Source: Pyropia yezoensis
Lineage: Eukaryota > Rhodophyta > Bangiophyceae > Bangiales > Bangiaceae
Length of the DNA stretch: 64,000 nucleotides
Direction of reading: 5' to 3'
Assembly: GCA_009829735.1 (NCBI GenBank)
Contig: CM020620.1
Location: 4,456,299 to 4,520,298, forward strand
Shown here: positions 9,365-19,252 of the stretch, piece by piece
How positions within the stretch are numbered: the stretch's first letter is position 1
Layout: the number at the start of each line of letters is the position of its first letter
The notes under the pieces: model-generated
Told to the model about the DNA's origin: nothing
Database searches by the model: none
The model's input: the letters and a program-made list of their open reading frames with translations, nothing else
Translations under genes and position numbers: made by a program

Positions 9365-9762
9365 TGTGGCAGTATTGACCCCCAGGTAGGGGGGCAACAC
9401 GTGCCATGCAAGGGGCGGCAGGCCACTAGCCTGATCCGTTCCTCCCCCTGCATTTGGGTCCATATTCCCTAAGTTTGGGATAGTTAGCTTAGTAGTAAAT
9501 CCAACTTGGATTTGAGGGTTTTCTGCATTTATCGTCTTGAATTTTCGTGTGGCCCGGTGGGCAGGTGCTGGGGTAGGAGATTCTGAGTGACGAAGAAACT
9601 GTTGGACCACACACCATCCTCTTGTTTGTCCGTGGGGGGTTTGCCCCACAACAGGGACAGAGTGTGTGCGACTTGCACTTCTTCCGGTTCCCCCGACACG
9701 GGAGGCAGCCCTAGCACACCGCCCCAACTTGGGTGCCGTGTGTGCTAGTGGTTTTTGCCACA
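9365..9762 (+). repeat. 3' LTR of element 1, 398 bp with internal deletion
   Basis: Same TGTGGCAG...TGCCACA ends as the 5' LTR, but 71 bp are missing after a GAGATTCTGAGTG motif. In the 5' LTR this motif occurs twice in quick succession. About eight substitutions separate the two LTRs by eye. Confidence 0.9.
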
Positions 9763-10649
9763 GCTACTACCGGTCCCTCGTGTTGGTCGATATAGCCGAA
9801 CTTGGCTCCCGACTTGAAGTACTGGGGCGACGAGCTCAGGTTCATCACCTGTATCCTCCACGGGACTCCGGCTTTGGAGTCCATCGTGCCAAGGGCAACA
9901 TGCACTTGGTGCTTGCGAGCAAGACGGGGGTGAGGGTGCACCAACCCGTTCCCCGTATAATCAGTTACAACGTCAACGTGCGCCACCGAGTTGGGGGGCA
10001 ACGTGACTTTACGGGCTAGACGCAGGGTAGCAGTAAACCCTTCCCTCACAGAGCAAACAGGCTTCGACTGCGAAACTGTCACAGGAGCCACAGACTTTCC
10101 CTTACCAAGGATGGGGATAGTCTCCCCATTCATCAACTTGACCCAGTACTCAGGGCCACAAATCAAAGGCACTTGTGTAACAACATAAGGGGTACCCAGA
10201 AGCAGGGGTACCGATATATTCTCAATTACGCCATAGGTCACGTCGACCTCATGGGTCCCCAACCTAGTTGGTAGGGTCACGGCACCAACGATGGGAAGTA
10301 CCCCACCATTGATGTCAATCATATGGTCAGCTTTGGACCTCCAGCGTTGGAGCTTCACCTCCTTTGGTAATAGCGACTTGCGTATCAAGGAGGCTCCTGA
10401 CCCGGTATCAAGTACGATACGGGCACAACAGGCGCGGCCGGGGGCAAGTTGCACCCGTCCAGCCACCTGGAAGTTCTCACCCGTCAGCACCGCGATGACC
10501 CGACGTGGGTTTACGTTCTTGGGGAGTCCTACCCGAGGTGGGCGCACTCCCTTAGGTCGCCGCAGTATCCGGCACGGTTGGTTCGTCCTCCTGGCCCACT
10601 TGGCCGAGGCTGCCGTTGTGAGCTTCGGACGACCAGCCCCAACGGTCAT
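9763..10649 (-). pseudogene. pol: Pol N-terminus of element 2 (protease), split by element 1
   Basis: Starts at the ATG at 10649 that overlaps the gag stop in ATGA, as in element 1. It encodes the basic linker and aspartic protease (LDTGSGAS) without a stop as far as the insertion point, then resumes at 456. Codons predicted between 9711 and 9762 are LTR sequence of element 1. It is interrupted by insertion, not by a point mutation in the visible part. Confidence 0.88.
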
Positions 10650-12592
10650 TCGTTTCCCGCCGACTTGGCGTCCGAATCTGAGGGCGGGGAGGAAGACGAC
10701 GAGTCCGAGGACGACGTGTCCGCCTCCTCCGCCGAGGGTGTGGCGACCGCAACGACCGGTCGAGACCCACCCTCGCGGCGTGAACGTACTTCGTTCGTAG
10801 CCGACTTTTTACTCGCATTCCTAACAAGTTGTTGGATGCGTTTACTCAACTTGGGGCAATCATATGCCCAGTGTCCATCGGAGTTGCAGTTCCAACACCG
10901 ATGGTCTGCTCCGGGGGGGGTCTTCCCAACTGGGGAAGACGAAGGGATACCCTGGGAAGTTCCCACGGCAGCTACCACCCTCTCCTTGCGGATTCGGCGT
11001 GCCTCTCTCAACTCTCTGGCCTGGCGCGCCTCCTCCCGTTCCTTGGCCAACTCGGCCTGACGCTCCTGGCGTTGTTCCTCCCGCAACTTGCGGTAGGCCT
11101 CGCCTCTGCGATAGGCGAGCCTGGCCAACTCGGCCAGGGTCGCCCGGGCAGTGTTATGCTCCCGGGTCTCCATCCGGACTGACCAATGGAGTCCCTCCAC
11201 AAACCGACTCTTCACCACAGCTTGTGGATGAAGAAACCCACAAAGATTGTTGAGCTTACGGACTCGCTCCGCAAAGGACAACTCGTCCTCCGCCTCTTCC
11301 TGATGGGCTTGCGTAAACTCCTCGACTTGAGAAGCCAACGCTGCCTCATCAACCATGGCTCTCAACAACCAGTTGACGAGCTCCAAATAGGACGTCACCT
11401 CCCCAGCGCCTCCACTTGAGGAGCTGGGCATGACGGACATAAGTTCTGTCCGCAGGTCGCCCTTCGTAAACTCCTGTAGCATGTAAAAAGCCATGCCTTC
11501 ACTTATGGCATTGTCGTCACAGGCTTTTGTGAAACGACGTAGGTACTCAAAGACACGGAGGGGGGGGGTTCCATCCCACTCCGCTTTGTGCCCAAAAGAA
11601 TGAAGTGCATTCTTCTTGGCACGGCCCATGGCTCGGGCCTGGTCAGGACCATACGCCACCGACTTGTTGTGGAGGGCGTAGGTCTCACAGTCAAAGATCC
11701 TCTGGTAGACCGGGTTGGCTACCTGGATCTTGGGCGGCACCTCACGTTGAGGGAACAGCCGCTGTGGCACTGGGATAAGTTCACCCTCAGTGCCTGTATT
11801 CCGGCGCGGCGCGCTTGGTGTAGCCGCCGGCGTTTCCGGGGGGAACTCCCCCTTGAAGGGCGTACGCCCCACCGAGTATGGTGTGGCTCCCTCGTTGGGA
11901 GTCACAGGTGTCGCCCCCAGTTCGGGGCGACCAGAGATAGGCGTAAGGGGGGATTCCCCCTGCGCCTGCGGGCTCGAAAGCCCCAATCCGGTCTGGACAT
12001 TAAGGCCATCTGGCAAACTCGCCACAATCTGATTCAGAATAGTATTCGTCATCGTGACCAACAGGTCCAGCAAAGTCTGCCGCAACACATTGGTCGCCTC
12101 CCGACGGACAGTTTCCGCGAGGAGTGGATTGACGACTCCAGTTGAGTCTCGGTCCGCCTCCGGGAGTCCACCTGAGGGGTAGCCACGTTCCTCAGGGGTC
12201 TCAACCGGGGGCATGGGCGCGAGCCCATCGCCGACCAACGGAGGTCCGCCGTTCTCCGAAAGCCTAGTTGGCGACGGCCCCAAGCCAAAGTTGTCTCCAA
12301 CCCGAGTGGAACCCGCGGGGACAGTCCTCACCCCTTGGGACGTTCCCGTTGAGTATACCACACGGTGGCCAGACTTCGGCCCACCCACATCAGAAGTGTC
12401 ACCCGAGTGAACTCCCGACTGAGTCGGGGTGGCCTGTTGCCCGCCCGCACTTCCAGTCCTGCTGGCTTGCAGGACCTCTAGTCCCTCTGCGACCCCTGGT
12501 AAACCCACCTGTGTCTCACCAGTATTCAAAGGCACTGAAGTACGTGCGTCACCCGTGTACTCCCCGGACGACGGGGGGTCCGAGCTAGCCAT
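10646..12592 (-). CDS. gag: Gag polyprotein of element 2
   Basis: Intact frame of 648 residues from the ATG at 12592. It is nearly identical to gag of element 1, with scattered substitutions in the N-terminal low-complexity part. The single C-x2-C-x4-H-x4-C knuckle and the acidic Ser-rich end are both kept. Although its pol is split, this gag could in principle still be expressed from the complete 5' LTR at 12712-13180. Confidence 0.88.
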   Translation of the reverse strand: MASSDPPSSGEYTGDARTSVPLNTGETQVGLPGVAEGLEVLQASRTGSAGGQQATPTQSGVHSGDTSDVGGPKSGHRVVYSTGTSQGVRTVPAGSTRVGDNFGLGPSPTRLSENGGPPLVGDGLAPMPPVETPEERGYPSGGLPEADRDSTGVVNPLLAETVRREATNVLRQTLLDLLVTMTNTILNQIVASLPDGLNVQTGLGLSSPQAQGESPLTPISGRPELGATPVTPNEGATPYSVGRTPFKGEFPPETPAATPSAPRRNTGTEGELIPVPQRLFPQREVPPKIQVANPVYQRIFDCETYALHNKSVAYGPDQARAMGRAKKNALHSFGHKAEWDGTPPLRVFEYLRRFTKACDDNAISEGMAFYMLQEFTKGDLRTELMSVMPSSSSGGAGEVTSYLELVNWLLRAMVDEAALASQVEEFTQAHQEEAEDELSFAERVRKLNNLCGFLHPQAVVKSRFVEGLHWSVRMETREHNTARATLAELARLAYRRGEAYRKLREEQRQERQAELAKEREEARQARELREARRIRKERVVAAVGTSQGIPSSSPVGKTPPGADHRCWNCNSDGHWAYDCPKLSKRIQQLVRNASKKSATNEVRSRREGGSRPVVAVATPSAEEADTSSSDSSSSSPPSDSDAKSAGNE

Positions 12593-12692
12593 GTTGGCTG
12601 ACGATCCGTATGACACGGTCCAAGACCACCGTTCCTCTGAGACAGAGGGCCCCCTACACCCGGGTGTACCCGGAGGTAAAGTTTACCTCTGT

Positions 12693-12711
12693 CCCCTGCT
12701 GCTCCACCAAA
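12693..12711 (-). promoter_or_regulatory. Primer binding site of element 2
   Basis: On the minus strand it reads TTTGGTGGAGCAGCAGGGG directly after the LTR. This is the same primer site as in the family-2 element at 56108, so the two families appear to use the same tRNA. Confidence 0.75.
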
Positions 12712-13180
12712 TGTGGCAAAAACCACATGCACACACGGCACCCAAGTTGCGGCGGTGTGCAAGGGCTGCCTCCCGTGTCGGGGGAACCGGAAGAAGTGCA
12801 AGTCGCACACACTCTGTCCCTGTTGTGGGGCAAACCCCCCACGGACAAACAAGAGGATGGTGTGTGGTCCAACAGTTTCTTGGTCGGGACGGGGACGCAG
12901 GGCCAAGCCCCGCTGTCCCTCCCCTTATCCCCCCAGGGTCCACTCAGAATCTCGCCACTCAGAATCTCCCACCCCAGCACCTGCCCACCGGGCCACACGA
13001 AAATTCAAGACGATAAATGCAGAAAACCCTCAAATCCAAGTTGGATTTACTACTAAGCTAACTATCCCAAACTTAGGGAATATGGACCCAAATGCAGGGG
13101 GAGGAACGGATCAGGCTAGTGGCCTGCCGCCCCTTGCATGGCACGTGTTGCCCCCCTACCTGGGGGTCAATACTGCCACA
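12712..13180 (-). repeat. 5' LTR of element 2 (family 1, 469 bp)
   Basis: Complete LTR in minus orientation with TGTGGCA...TGCCACA ends, colinear with 457-925 and 57378-57846. It lacks the 71-bp deletion seen at 9365-9762. Confidence 0.92.
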
Positions 13181-14432
13181 CTCGATATAGGCTTGATGGG
13201 CGTAGGCATACGTCTACGCTCAAGATATTCCCAGCCAACGAGCCCTTCGCCAGCCTGGCGATGGATATTCTCGGACCCTTACCCGCTTCTGAGGACGGTT
13301 ACAGGTTTATACATGTTACGGTGGACCGTTTTAGTAAGCTCACCCGGGCGGTCCCCATGAAGGAGATTACCGCGGTGGCAGTGGTTTCGGCCTTTACTGC
13401 CGTCTGGGTAGCGTCTTATGGCATGCCCGACTCAACGCTGACCGATAACGGTCCGTAGTTTGCTTCCGTCTTTTTCCCGGGGGTCTTAGAACTCCTGGGG
13501 ATTGAGGCGAAGTACACGATGCCGTACCCTCCCCAAACGAATGGGCAGATGGAGCGATAAATCGCACTATTATGAGGCAGCTCCGGGTTTATACCGCGGA
13601 GCACCCAAAGGAGTGGGACCGTTATGTCTCACTCCTCACAACGGCCTAAAACACTCAAGTGTATTCTAGCACTGGGCAGGCCCTCATCATGTTTGTGAGC
13701 CCAAGGCGGCTCCAAACAATGGGGGTCGAGCGCCTCCCGAAGCTCCGTCCCCTGACGGAGAAGGACGACTTGAGGGAAGCCGAGGACGAGGACTCCCAGA
13801 CCGCAGCCTTACGGTTTGTGGAAGTCTTGAAGAGCAATATCCCCCAGGTGCGTAAGCACCTGGCCAAGGCGCAGGAAGCGTATAAGAAAACCTTTGACGC
13901 CACTGTCGCAGAGAAGAATAAGGACCTATGGGAGGGGGACTGGGTTTTCCTGGCCTCCCATACCCGTAAACGGTCTAAACTCGCTCATAAGAGCGTGGGC
14001 CCCTACATGGTCCTGAGGACCGATGGGCGACGCTGCACCGTGGAGACCCCTTCAGGGATCCGAAAGGTTACGAATGACCATGCCACTCGTGCCCCGACAC
14101 CCCAAGCAAGCCATCCTGCCTGGGCACGTGCCGAGGCAACACGAGCTAACTTTAAAGTGGCTCAGCCCTCCCCGAGCACAGGGGATGGCAGAGAGTATGT
14201 GTTCGAGAAGTTCGTGGACCACCGCTTTAATGCGGAGGGAGCGCTTGAATTACGCATACTCTGGTTCGGCCATGGCCCCCAGGTTGATACCTGGCGGCTA
14301 GCAACGGGTTTGCCGGCTGAAGCCGTGCCAAAATATTGCAGAAGAAGGAAGCTTGAAATTTGGGTTATCCCGAGTGGCATCTTCTTTTATGCAACCGCAC
14401 TAAGAGTTAAGCGGCAGAAGCTTCCACTCTGA
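13181..14432 (+). pseudogene. pol: Pol 3' part of element 3 (integrase core and chromodomain-like tail)
   Basis: The integrase core starts in mid-domain (ANEPFASLAMDILGPL). A TAG replaces the Gln of DNGPQF at 13456-13458. A one- or two-base deletion follows the GQMER block near 13556, and a TAA occurs in the TTA-NTQV block near 13647-13649. From about 13659 one open frame encodes the GPY-like segment and a chromodomain-like tail (EYVFEKFVDHRF, about 14195-14330). The TAA lies at the same codon as the second stop in element 1. Confidence 0.85.
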
Positions 14433-14501
14433 TGGAAGCCATCTTTACATGCCCTCACGCGGACCTACACAAGCATTGCCCCTTGGGGTAAACTTCTATT
14501 G

Positions 14502-14523
14502 AAAAAAAAAAAAAAAAAAAAAA
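14502..14523 (+). repeat. Poly(A) tract, 22 A
   Basis: An uninterrupted A22 run lies between the end of pol and the decayed antisense ORF region, in otherwise GC-rich sequence. It might be a relic of a polyadenylated RNA copied into the element, or simple slippage. Confidence 0.8.
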
Positions 14524-14562
14524 GAAACAAAGCGCCCCGGCTTAAGCCGGGGAGTACAACCC

Positions 14563-17086
14563 TCAATACATTCGATAATGGGGGGATGAAGGAGGGTAGG
14601 TCCCATATCCGGGAGAGCGGTACGTATCTGCCTGGGACTCCCCCCCACGATCGGTACCCGAAGAGCGGCCCCCCGCTGAAGTGGGGGCCCAACCGTACGC
14701 GGCTCCCGCGTCCTCTCCATAAGGAGTGGCCTGTGACGAAGGCTGACCCCGAGAAGGCACCTGAACCCGTAGTGCCTGGGTGTGGAGGGCTTGCATGTCC
14801 TTCAGGGCCCGCGTCTTAGAATTCGCGACCCCCAACTCACGACGCATACGCGTCGTGAGATTCTCCCCCAACAGGTCCGCTAAAGCGGCCTGGCGTTGGG
14901 GAGAAGAGAGGCACCCGCCAACACGCCAGCCATATCGTTGGCCAAGCCTATATAGGCTCGGAATAACGCCATCGTCAATACTGACTAGGTGGCAAAGGTG
15001 AACTCCGCCGGGAGGTCCTTCCCAAAGGAGGCCCTCGTCCCGAACAAACGTTGAGGGGACATAGTGCCCCCCACCTCCATACGAAGTTCGGGGTTCCACA
15101 GAAGGGGTCGAACCTTCGGGGGGGCAACCAGACAGTTACCCCCATAACCCGCATCAAGGCCAGCCCGGCCTCGACCGGGAGCCGCCCGGGAGGAAGCCCC
15201 ACCCCGGCCTTTCCAGGCCGAGGCCGATGCAGGCTGCCCGGTGGTAGTTCCCGCACCAGCGCGGGGAGCTTAAGCTCCCGGCGGTCGGGCTGGGTCACAG
15301 GGGATCCGGTCGGATCCCCAGAGGGAAGAGCCCCCTACCGTACGGGAGGGACGCTCCCCGGGAGGGGCAACCTCTCCCAACTCGGGGAAGAGCCTTGGGC
15401 CCTCCCGGCACATCTGCACCTCGGGGTTGGATACCCGAGTGGAAGCGTTAACACGCTCACCGTAAGGGAGGGTCGGTATGTCAAGCCCCTCCATAAGGCG
15501 GAGCCGTTGATCCCCAGGGGAAAGCACCCTGGAGACCAGGACGAGCCCTCAGCGGCCGCCTTGATCACGGAGGCGCTCGTCTGGTACGAGCGACCTCACC
15601 CGCCGAGAAGCTGAAGGGCCTCAACGAAGAGGCCCGCCTTGTCAGAGTCCTCCTCTTTAAAGAGGAGGGAAGTGTCCAACGCAGAGAGAGCCTCCATGAG
15701 GGGCTCGTTCAAGAGCCTTTTATGGCCATGAAACGTAACTGCGGACAAAAAGATGTCCGCCACCTCCACCAACCAGGAGGTGGAGGCCATGGCATTCTCC
15801 CGCCCCCCTTAAAGGGATTGGACAAGAAGACTTCCTCGTAGGAGGAAGAACGACGGAAGACGGCAGGCCATTCCCCGTGAGACCTCCAAGGAGGACCACC
15901 ACGAGGGCACGGCCGGGTAGAGCCCCCCCCTCATCAGGGTGGGGACGTGATGGTATTCCTTCTGCTCCCCACTAATGAGGAGTCCAGGAAATTCCCGCAG
16001 GCGCCACTCCGCCAGAGAGCCCCGGGTATATTACCCGGGGTCGTCCAGGCCGAGAATGGGAATGGGCCCCGGGTAGTACCGGAGGTCAATGCATGGTCCC
16101 TCCCCTGTGAAGGGCGGACCCGCCAGTATCTCCTCGACCCCCTTAAGGAGTTCTATATCGGGCCGACCCCTGTAAAAGGGCAAGTCCGATGGCAACGCCT
16201 CCGACACGGTATAAACCGTGCCGTACTGCATGCGCAGGTTGCGCCAGACGTTTACCATCGGTATCACACCGACGGCTTGATACCGTCGGTGGGAAATACT
16301 GGATGACCGGGGACCCTTGGTCGGGTCGTACCGATCCTCATCGATAGCGATGAGGGGTACGCCCCGGTGGGTGTCGACCCCATCAGGGGTCGACCCACGG
16401 TCACACTCCGGTATGTCATCCATCCCCATAGGGGGGTGCTCTCCCGAAGGCGACATAGCGGCCGCCCGGAAGGGCGGCCCTGCAACAAAGAAACAGGCGC
16501 CCGCCCACAGCGGCGACGCGTCCAGCAAGAAGTTGCCCGCCCGCAGAGGCGGCGCGACGACGACAAAAGCGCCCGCCCTTAGTGGCGGTGTGACGCGGAG
16601 GAAGAGGTTCGCCGACAGCGGCGGCGCAGCCACGACGACAGCGCCGGCCCGCAGCGGCCGGACAAACACAACGGCGACCGCCCACAGCGGCGCCGCAAGA
16701 AGGACGACAATGCCGGCCCACAGCGGCCGGGCAACAGCAAAGCCGCGGGCCCGCAGCGGCGGCGCGGCCGCCACAACGCCGGCCCACAGCGGCCGGACAA
16801 CAGCAACGGTGCCCGCCCCCAGCGGCGGCGCGCCGAGGAAGCGGTTCGCGCCCACAGCGGCGGCTGCGCAGAGGAGACGATGGCGGCCGCCTAGAAGGCC
16901 GGCGTCCTTACAGCGGAGACCCCCCTTTAAAGGGGGGGGCGAGTACCGCGACGGCCCAAGGTGCCTCACCGGGAAACGATGGGCTACCACAAGGAAGCCG
17001 GGGGCTCCACCGTATGGTGGCGCCGAGGAAGAGATCGGTGGGGAGGGGGGTAATCCTGTCTCTCCCTCAGGACCCCGCGGTGGCAC
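14563..17086 (-). pseudogene. Decayed antisense ORF of family 2 (element 3)
   Basis: Open segments on the minus strand, broken by stops and frame changes, occur at 17086-16031, 15902-15596, 15527-15270 and 15099-14563. Several align by eye with the family-1 antisense protein. A VWRNLRMQY-type block with a Gly/Pro stretch after it corresponds to GRVWDRLREKYP. The segment beginning MASTSWLVEVAD (15790) corresponds over about 60 residues, without gaps, to MLATQWLLEVMS. LMEGLDIPTLPYG corresponds to REGLGIGDYPYA. The first segment also has a tandem APPLRAG-like repeat (about 16450-16860). This is homology at the protein level only. Confidence 0.6.
16440..16870. repeat. Degenerate short tandem repeats (GCCCGCAGCGGCGGC-like)
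   Basis: Units of about 30-48 bp built on CCCGCAGCGGCGGCGC/GCCCACAGCGGCC recur a dozen or so times. On the minus strand they encode the Pro/Leu/Arg/Ala repeat in the family-2 antisense ORF. Confidence 0.75.
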
Positions 17087-17400
17087 CCTCGAAAGAGGGT
17101 GCGGTCAGGGGAAACGCCCGGGACAACCCGGGTCGCACCTGATCCGTGCAAGCGAGGCGCCCCCGTATGGAGGCTCGTGGGTTTGCCACCCCGGGTGAAG
17201 AGCGGCAAGCAGGAGGTGCTTGTGTGCACCCCCCGTGCACTCCGTCTGTAGGCACCCCGCAGAAGGAGGTTGCCCAGGGCGGGGAGGGGGTGCGATGGCC
17301 GTCCCAAGGCGGCACCCCCTTTGAGGGGTGCGTCACACGACCCCTTCTCGTCAGTGTCGGCATGTGCTACACGGGACGCGTGGCCTTAAGGCGTGGGGAG

Positions 17401-18041
17401 TGTGAGGGTTTACCGCACCCCTCGGACTAGGGGCATCCCCCTTCAGGGGGAGGCGGATCGTGGCGACCTCTGCCCCTGACCAATCGGGGGCAGGAGGGGG
17501 TCGCTCCTCCCTCGGGAGGGGCACGCCACGTCATCCTCGCTGGTTCCCCCAAAGAATGGGGGGGGGAGATAAGATAATATCGGGTAGATCGATTACGCCC
17601 GCCCGATTGGAATTGGCCTTCTGGCCAGTGAAGGGAAGTTACCTAGGGCGAGCTACTTCCGCCCCAATCTGGCCGAGATTTAGTGAGATCCCTCCACTGA
17701 ACGTGTTTTGCGTGGAGGGATGTGTTGGAGGGTTCTGAGTGTTTTGATTGGGTGTTTAGTGTAGGGAGTGTTGGCCCGCACTCCGGGGTCCCACAGCGGA
17801 CCCTGGACCGGCGTGCCAAAGAGGGATATCTGCGCGTGGGGCTGTGCCCGTTGCTTCCCCCTCTCAAAAAATCAACCTTGCGTTACCCTCGTGCTCCCCG
17901 TCCCGGACGCTTCCACCCTCGCGTGGATCTGTACGTTCCGGCGGTTCTGACTCCAGGGTTTATACCCCGGGTTCCCCACAATCTTCTTCAGGAGGATAAG
18001 GTACCCCGTTGGTGTGGGCTTACGCCCAGATAACCACCACA
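17401..18041 (+). repeat. 3' LTR of element 3 (family 2, 641 bp)
   Basis: Starts TGTGAGGGTTTACCGC and ends CCACCACA. It is homologous along its whole length to the 5' LTR of element 5 (55471-56107), with scattered substitutions and small indels. It is preceded by the purine-rich AAGGCGTGGGGAG. Host sequence starts at 18042. Confidence 0.9.
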
Positions 18042-18258
18042 ACTGCCAGAGACCGTCGGCGGCTGCGGACGGGGGTGGTCGTCGTTATCATCCAGGTACT
18101 GCGATCGACGGCATCTTTCTGCACCCACCCGGAGGACCGACAGTGCACGGCGGTGGTCTACCTCGAGGGTCGTGTGCCACGCTTGGCCATGTGCCTGGGG
18201 GTCGTGTGCGGTTCTTTCACGCGGCTTGCGTCACCGGCGGATCTAGCAACGGCGCAAG

Positions 18259-18431
18259 ATGGCAGGCACGGCTGCGGTGGTAGCCGGCACTACCGGCGCT
18301 GCCCCCAGTGCAGCCGCCGCCGCGGCCGGAACGGGCAGCTCTGCTGCCACGACGGTGGGAGGCAGTGGTGGCAACGATGTTGAGAGCACGCGAGAGCAGC
18401 AGCTTGCCTTTTTTAGTCAGCTGGAGAACTA
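18259..18431 (+). CDS. Candidate first coding exon, Ala/Gly-rich, of an unidentified protein
   Basis: An ATG opens 57 codons of Ala/Gly/Thr-rich sequence ending REQQLAFFSQLENY. It runs directly into a consensus donor, GTGAGT, at 18432. The tail resembles the short helix before the histone fold of TAF10-like proteins, but I found no matching second exon downstream. It may be a gene cut by later insertions or a chance ORF. The 217 bp before it, after the LTR at 18041, hold nothing else I recognise. Confidence 0.3.
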
Positions 18432-19252
18432 GTGAGTAAACAGCCATTGTACAATAAAAACAAGTGAAAGAGGCACAGCACAGAACTAAAACAGCGATTG
18501 CCAACAGCGCAACCCCAACGTCCGTGGTGTAAGGCGCATGCTGAGTGTGCGCTGCTCACATCTGAGGGCCATTGTGAGCCAATCAAACTGCCACCGATCG
18601 TGATTCGGTCGCGGTTCTGGCTCTGACCGGCTGTGTCTATATGGGGATCAAAGATCGCGGGTTTATCGTGATTCTGTTCCCTCAGGGCGGTCCACGCGTC
18701 CCTCTGCCGCGCGCGAACCGCCACGATCGGGGCTCGCCGTCCCGGCCGTCCAACCTCAGACCATCCCTCGCACTGCGCGGTTGGTGCGAAAAGAGAGAGT
18801 ACAGAGGGTTGAAAGGCCAGGCGGGCAAGGGCCCGCTGTGTGGAGCAGCGAAGCAGACCGGACCAGGACTTTCTCGCGCGAGGACGAGCGACTGGGTTCA
18901 CTGGGGTTGAAAGAGGAACACACCCGCGATGTGGGCAGACCGCCGAAGCCACCAGCAGAGCTTTGGTCGCTGTTCAAGGACGAGAAGCTGAGCGGTGGAG
19001 AAGTGACGACTTTTTGACACAGGAGCGTGAGCCACTTGCGGCAGGGGTGGGGAATCATCCGACGCGATTGCGGAGAGTAATGAATACGCCGCAATTTTAC
19101 ATAACACAACGTACAGAAATGCTTTTCCGAGCGTGTTTCCAGTAATTAGAAACTGACTTCTTCCTCCGGTTGATCGCCTGGGACATCGTCCGCTCCGACA
19201 AGCACGCACCACCACGACACACACCTCCCTCCCCAATCCCTCCTCTCTCACC
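18432..19252. other. Intergenic region upstream of MCTS1
   Basis: No supported gene. It contains CCAAT (18588) and CT-rich sequence just before the MCTS1 ATG, consistent with that gene's promoter and leader. Confidence 0.4.

Larger units (their letters stand above)
457..9762 (+). mobile_element. Element 1: complete family-1 Ty3/gypsy chromodomain-type retrotransposon
   Basis: A 9.3-kb element with two LTRs, a primer binding site, gag, pol with a chromodomain-like tail, a large antisense ORF, a polypurine tract and a 5-bp target duplication. Pol order (protease, RT, RNase H, integrase, chromodomain-like tail) places it in the Ty3/gypsy (Metaviridae) chromovirus type. Two nonsense codons in pol make it non-autonomous unless they are read through. 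The two LTRs differ by about eight substitutions counted by eye plus a 71-bp deletion, so insertion is not very recent. It sits inside pol of a minus-strand copy of its own family. Confidence 0.93.
9763..13180 (-). mobile_element. Element 2, right piece: 5' LTR, gag and start of pol (family 1)
   Basis: Continuation of the minus-strand element that begins before base 1. From right to left it has its 5' LTR (13180-12712), primer site, gag and the protease part of pol, which is cut at 9763 by element 1. It is inserted in family-2 pol (element 3), whose integrase starts abruptly at 13181. The 5-bp sequence next to the LTR is CTCGA; its partner lies outside the window. Confidence 0.92.
13181..18041 (+). 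mobile_element. Element 3: 3' half of a family-2 chromodomain-type element
   Basis: Contains the integrase core, a chromodomain-like tail, a decayed antisense ORF region and a 641-bp 3' LTR. The 5' half lies beyond element 2, outside the window. Protein similarity to family 1 is clear (DNGP core, chromodomain, antisense ORF), but the DNA is strongly diverged and the LTR is different. Several stops and frame changes show it is an old copy. Confidence 0.88.
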
